In this document: piece by piece, positions 60,376 to 64,000 of the stretch
Position numbering within the stretch: position 1 is the stretch's first letter
Layout of the letters: each line of letters opens with the position of its first letter
Origin: JAFGNV01 sp964612485
Lineage (GTDB): Bacteria; Chloroflexota; Anaerolineae; 4572-78; J111
Assembly: GCA_964612485.1 (NCBI GenBank)
Contig: CAZTFF010000008.1
Coordinates: 1-64,000 of the forward strand
Length of the DNA: 64,000 bases
Reading direction: 5' to 3'
Program-made: the position numbers and the translations under genes
Notes under the pieces: generated by a model
Databases searched by the model: none
The model's input: the letters and a program-made list of their open reading frames with translations, nothing else
What the model was told of the DNA's origin: nothing

Positions 60376-62673
60376 TTAATTGCGATTTTTACTGCCGGAG
60401 ATACTCTGTTCCAGCGCAGCCAGCCCGGCTTTTTTGAAAAAACGGCGATAAGCCGCGGTTTCGGCCAGGACAGATTTGAGCGTACGCTCAATTTCAGCCG
60501 ACTCGCCTTGTGGCGGGCGTTGGGCCGGTTGAACCACCAGCGCCTCTGGCTCATCAACCGTGATGTCCAATTTGCCTTGAATCTCTAACCATTCCAGCCC
60601 CAGCCGGGCGGTGCCAGCGCGCTGGCCCAGGGCAGCGGCCAGTTGCTCCAGATTGATCTCGCCCGTTTTGTGCGTGATCGCGTATTTCACCAGGCCCATC
60701 AATTGGGCCACGAAAGCCGGAAAATGATCAAGTGGGGACGGTTGGCCCACCAAATAAATTTGCCGGGCATTCACCCGGTTCAAAATCTGTTGAAAAACAT
60801 CCTGGCCGGGCGGCGCGCTCCAGATCACCAGGGTTTCAGCCGGATGGAGTTGGCAGCGGTTTGTGGCAGAAAAATTGGCCGGGGTGGTTCCTTCGGCCCA
60901 AATCAACGGTTGGCTGAGTGACAAAATCGGTTTTTGAAGGTCGGATGCCTGACGCCAGTCGATAAATTGGGCGGGGGCGGCCACCGGTGCGGGGTTCCAC
61001 TCGCGGGCATCCAGCCATTCAATTTGCACGGTGTTGCCGCCCCGGTAATCGTCGGGGCTGATTTTGCAGGCCAGATCAAAACGGCCCTGGGGAACGGAGC
61101 GGGTTGCGCCGCTCCACCAGATGACATCCTGATGAAATCCGGCTTCGTCGGCAATCACCAGCCGCCGATGGTCGCCGGTTTTGCCAAAAACAGAGTCCTC
61201 AACCACGCGTACGCCGGAACACCCCACCGTCACCGGCGGATTGCCCGCGCCAAAAGGAGCCAGGCGTTGGATGGTTTGCAGGAGTTCCGGCGTGATGTGG
61301 GAAAGTTCAACCATCGCATTGATGGTTAGGGTTTTTTCGGCCGTAATTTCACAATCGCTCAGAGCGGCGGACAACCCGCGCCGAAATTCGATGAGATGAT
61401 CCGGCTGAATGGCCAGCCCGGCCGCCAGCGGGTGGCCGCCAAAACCGGCCAGCAGGTGGGCCTGGGTTTTCAGCGCCTGGTGAATATCGCAGCCGGGAAT
61501 AGAGCGGGCCGAGCCGCGCCCCAGGCCATCCGGGCGCAGCGCAATGAGAATGGTGGGTTTGCCGGTTTGATCCATGATCCGGTTGGCGGCAATGCCCACC
61601 ACGCCGGGATGCCAGTCGGCGGCGGCCAGCACAATGGCGTTGTAATCGGCCAGCGAGGGCGTGTCTTCCAGTTGGCTCAGCGCCTGGATAACCACCCGGT
61701 CAACCAGCATTTTTCGCCGGTCGTTCAGAGCTTCCAGCTGCAGGGCGATGATACGGGCGCGGCTGCGGTTGGTTGTAGTGAGCAGCTCCACGGCCAGGTT
61801 GGCATCGCCCAGCCGGCCCAGCGCGTTGAGGCGCGGCGCCAGCCAGAAACCAATGTGGTCTTCGGTCAGGCGGTTGGTTTTAAGCCGGCTGTTTTCCAGC
61901 AGCGCCTGCAAGCCGGGGCGAGGGGTATCTTGCAAAACGTCCAACCCTTTTTGCAGCAGGTAGCGGGTATCGCCCGTTTGCCGGGCCACATCGGCTACAA
62001 TACCCAGCGCCACCAGGTCGAGCAGCGATTCGGCCTCATCGCGCCGTTTGTGAGATTTAAAGAGATTTTCGACCAATTTGTAGGCCACGCCCACGCCTGG
62101 AATTTCGCGTAGTGGGTGATTTATCTCTAACCGTTTGGGGTTGATAACTGCCAGGGCCGGCGGCAGGGTGTCGTCCAGATCGTGATGGTCGGTGATGATG
62201 ACGTCTACGCCGACGGCCTGCGCGATTTTTACGGCCTCATGTTCGCCAATGCCGGTATCGCAGGTGAGCAGCAGGTTGATGCCTTGAGCCAATATTTTTT
62301 TCAATGTCGGTGGTTTGATGCCGTGCGATTCGGTAAGGCGGTTGGGGATGTAGGAAATTACGTTGCCGCCCAAACTTTGCAGCGCGGAAACCAGCAAAGC
62401 GGTAGACGTCTGCCCGTCCACATCAAAATCCCCCCAAACGCAAATGCGTTCTTGCTGTTTGATGGCCCGATTGAGCCGTTCTACCGCGATATTCATATCC
62501 GGCAGGTCGGTGGCGGGAGCGGGTTCGTAGGCATCCGGGTCAAGAAATGCGCGGGCGGTAGCGGTGGTGGTGATGCCGCGTTGGGCTAACAGTTGGGACA
62601 AAAAAGAATCGCCAACGGCGTCAAGCAAATCAGGGGGAATATCCGGTTTCGGCAGTATCTTCCAAGCGGTCAT
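60376..62673 (-). CDS. recJ: Single-stranded-DNA-specific exonuclease RecJ
   Basis: The protein has 765 residues, longer than the E. coli enzyme because of a C-terminal extension. RecJ degrades single strands 5' to 3' in recombination and base-excision repair. DHH-family motifs are visible: GDFDVDGQTSTALL, CDTGIGEHE, ITDHHDLDD and PGVGVAYKLVENL. DHHA1 has GFGGHPLAAGLAI. An OB-like domain follows (about 460-560). The last 200 residues look like a diverged Chloroflexi-type helical tail. It starts 9 bases after the stop of the SGNH gene, so the two are in one operon. Confidence 0.93.
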   Translation of the reverse strand: MTAWKILPKPDIPPDLLDAVGDSFLSQLLAQRGITTTATARAFLDPDAYEPAPATDLPDMNIAVERLNRAIKQQERICVWGDFDVDGQTSTALLVSALQSLGGNVISYIPNRLTESHGIKPPTLKKILAQGINLLLTCDTGIGEHEAVKIAQAVGVDVIITDHHDLDDTLPPALAVINPKRLEINHPLREIPGVGVAYKLVENLFKSHKRRDEAESLLDLVALGIVADVARQTGDTRYLLQKGLDVLQDTPRPGLQALLENSRLKTNRLTEDHIGFWLAPRLNALGRLGDANLAVELLTTTNRSRARIIALQLEALNDRRKMLVDRVVIQALSQLEDTPSLADYNAIVLAAADWHPGVVGIAANRIMDQTGKPTILIALRPDGLGRGSARSIPGCDIHQALKTQAHLLAGFGGHPLAAGLAIQPDHLIEFRRGLSAALSDCEITAEKTLTINAMVELSHITPELLQTIQRLAPFGAGNPPVTVGCSGVRVVEDSVFGKTGDHRRLVIADEAGFHQDVIWWSGATRSVPQGRFDLACKISPDDYRGGNTVQIEWLDAREWNPAPVAAPAQFIDWRQASDLQKPILSLSQPLIWAEGTTPANFSATNRCQLHPAETLVIWSAPPGQDVFQQILNRVNARQIYLVGQPSPLDHFPAFVAQLMGLVKYAITHKTGEINLEQLAAALGQRAGTARLGLEWLEIQGKLDITVDEPEALVVQPAQRPPQGESAEIERTLKSVLAETAAYRRFFKKAGLAALEQSISGSKNRN

Positions 62674-62682
62674 TAATCAATG

Positions 62683-63897
62683 TTATTCATGAATGGGAAC
62701 AAGGCTTTCGTCGATGAGCCATTCGGCCACGGTTTCTGCGGCCAGGCGGTTGCCGGCTTTGTTCCAATGAATATCTCCCGGCCAGTGCAGGTCTTTGCCG
62801 GTTTCTTTTATATAATTTACAAAATGCGGCTGCATATCAAAAACCTTCAGCTTTTGGTTTTGCATCAACGTGGTGAAGGTTGTATTGGGCAGGTTGGGGT
62901 CGGCGTCATCAAAATTTGCAAAGTTTTGTTTTAATGATTCGGCTACTTCAGGATAAACCTGGCTGTAGACGGCTTGGTTAAAAGGCACAATGACAAAAGC
63001 TGTTGCTGCTCCATTTTGATTGGCTTCGGTAGCTAACTGTTGGTAAATATGGCCGGTTAATTGATAGGCATAGTTGAGCGTTTCATCTGAGGAGTCGGCG
63101 ATGACCCAGGGCGCAAAACGACGTTGAAAGTCGAGATGGTTTTCTCTTTCGATCAGCAGATCACTCAAGCGTTGGTACAGGCGAGAATGATTATACAACC
63201 GGTTAAGCTGGGTGGTGAGGAATTTTGTGTTTGTTGAGCAAGTTTTCCAGGTCGGTTCGATACCCGGCACGGGAAAATAGGGGGCCGGATCAAATTGGCC
63301 GTTACAAACGGCAAAGTAGGGGCTGAAACAATGAGTGCCCTCGACGGTCAATATCTGATAAGGCAGCATATTGGTTAGATCATTGGCCGGAACCCAAAAG
63401 GCAAGCACCAAATCCGGTTCAAAAAACTGGCCTTCTGAGCGATAGTACATCAACTCCTGGTTGGGACTCCAGGCGTGAATTCCGGCACTGATCACTTCAA
63501 ATTGGATGTCCGAGACGCGATCATTCAGGATTTTTTCCAAAATAGCCTGGCTGGTTTCATGTTCTTCTACGCCAATTGCCTCGATGTAAGAATCGCCAAG
63601 GATAAGAATTCTGAAAACATCAGGTTTTTTGTCCAGAGTGTATTCACGATCATGCATTCCCTGTGAATTACGGGCTACTTTGTGTCGATAGCCGTGCATA
63701 TTAACGTTACGGGTTAAATTTGATTTTCCTCTCCAGCCGAGCAGCCGGTCACACTGTAACATAGTTTCCGCATATTTTAATTGTTCGGGAGCAGGAAGCA
63801 GCCTTGCCCCAATTTCGGCCAGAATCAAGGCAAAAAATATGCCTGCCAGAATCAAAATAGCAAGCCCAATGATTTCTCTTGCTTTTTTTGGCAACAT
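62683..63897 (-). CDS. Membrane-anchored SGNH/GDSL hydrolase-like protein
   Basis: The protein has 404 residues. A membrane helix (10-30) ends in AEIGARLLP. The SGNH domain has ILGDSYIEA with the Ser near 103, VPANDLTNM, and DIHWNKAGNRLAAE with Asp and His near 373. Such proteins remove or transfer acyl groups on envelope glycans. AAGGAG stands close before the ATG. It shares an operon with recJ, which looks accidental. The anchor resembles the 50-residue peptide at 10088-10240. Confidence 0.8.
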   Translation of the reverse strand: MLPKKAREIIGLAILILAGIFFALILAEIGARLLPAPEQLKYAETMLQCDRLLGWRGKSNLTRNVNMHGYRHKVARNSQGMHDREYTLDKKPDVFRILILGDSYIEAIGVEEHETSQAILEKILNDRVSDIQFEVISAGIHAWSPNQELMYYRSEGQFFEPDLVLAFWVPANDLTNMLPYQILTVEGTHCFSPYFAVCNGQFDPAPYFPVPGIEPTWKTCSTNTKFLTTQLNRLYNHSRLYQRLSDLLIERENHLDFQRRFAPWVIADSSDETLNYAYQLTGHIYQQLATEANQNGAATAFVIVPFNQAVYSQVYPEVAESLKQNFANFDDADPNLPNTTFTTLMQNQKLKVFDMQPHFVNYIKETGKDLHWPGDIHWNKAGNRLAAETVAEWLIDESLVPIHE

Positions 63898-63942
63898 GAA
63901 CTCCTTGGTTGATGAGAGTTGTAATGTCGGTAAGAAGGAGGG

Positions 63943-63971
63943 ATTATAGTGTCAAAACGCGATCTCCGCAA
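63943..63971 (-). promoter_or_regulatory. Promoter of the SGNH-recJ operon
   Basis: On the minus strand TTGCGG (63971-63966), a 17-base spacer and TATAAT (63948-63943) lie about 45 bases before the SGNH ATG. Confidence 0.6.
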
Positions 63972-64000
63972 TCTGATCCCAATCCAGAGCCGTTGGCTCC
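63952..64000 (-). CDS. Possible C-terminal end of a gene cut by the window edge
   Basis: On the minus strand a frame from the right edge reads EPTALDWDQIAEIAF and stops at 63952-63954. The text looks protein-like, but only 15 codons are visible and no family can be named. The promoter of the next gene lies inside it. Confidence 0.25.
   Translation of the reverse strand, partial: EPTALDWDQIAEIAF

Noticed and set aside
61396..62112. 238-residue open frame opposite recJ
   Set aside because: It is the mirror of recJ, which has all DHH and DHHA1 motifs.

Overview
The window looks like chromosomal DNA of a member of the Chloroflexota (Anaerolineae-like), inferred from content and not from a marker gene. 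The signs are long Thr/Pro-rich linkers in many exported proteins, a zinc-ribbon adenylate cyclase-ATPase-TPR giant, a double-FHA ABC exporter, a GAF/PAS kinase of the NarL type, a sortase next to a DUF6391-type protein, and moderately high GC. No rRNA or CRISPR is seen; one tRNA-Leu(UAG) is present.

Bases 1-2700 are accessory DNA. They hold the start of a DnaG-like primase, a disordered protein with a 100-bp internal duplication, a 33-residue basic peptide, a promoter-terminator pair that could make a ~80-nt RNA, an orphan membrane protein, an array of 20-bp dyads, and a dead aminoglycoside-type phosphotransferase. From 2690 comes a tight ATGA-linked run: Ser/Thr kinase-ATPase, membrane ATPase, cobS. 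Bases 8333-18900 carry exported enzymes and lipoproteins (LysM-SGNH hydrolase, PQQ-type sugar dehydrogenase, zinc peptidase), an Fsr-like MFS exporter, glnS and a winged-helix regulator.

Bases 18900-36600 hold tilS, the cyclase giant, mreBCD (cell shape), an SDR oxidoreductase, a membrane-anchored subtilase, the FHA-ABC exporter and a histidine kinase/response regulator pair. Bases 36600-49300 hold a beta-propeller/SpoIIE phosphatase, map, tRNA-Leu, a SIMPL protein, a panE relic, a vapBC-type pair, a PhoR/PhoB-type two-component system, and a TlpA - Lgt-like - sortase - DUF6391 cluster ending in holA. Bases 49300-64000 hold an IS1595-type relic, a GT-C glycosyltransferase-like protein, an EndoQ-like nuclease fused to a UvrD helicase, an ACT/EamA/Lrp group that looks like amino-acid export, a large unknown membrane protein, recJ and a second SGNH protein.

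The most distinctive items are the PHP/EndoQ-UvrD fusion (probable repair of deaminated DNA), the kinase-ATPase/membrane-ATPase pair, the dyad array near 1.9 kb, the Lgt-like protein without its catalytic His and Arg, and several short non-coding palindromic elements. Function calls rest on motif recognition by eye; no database search was run.
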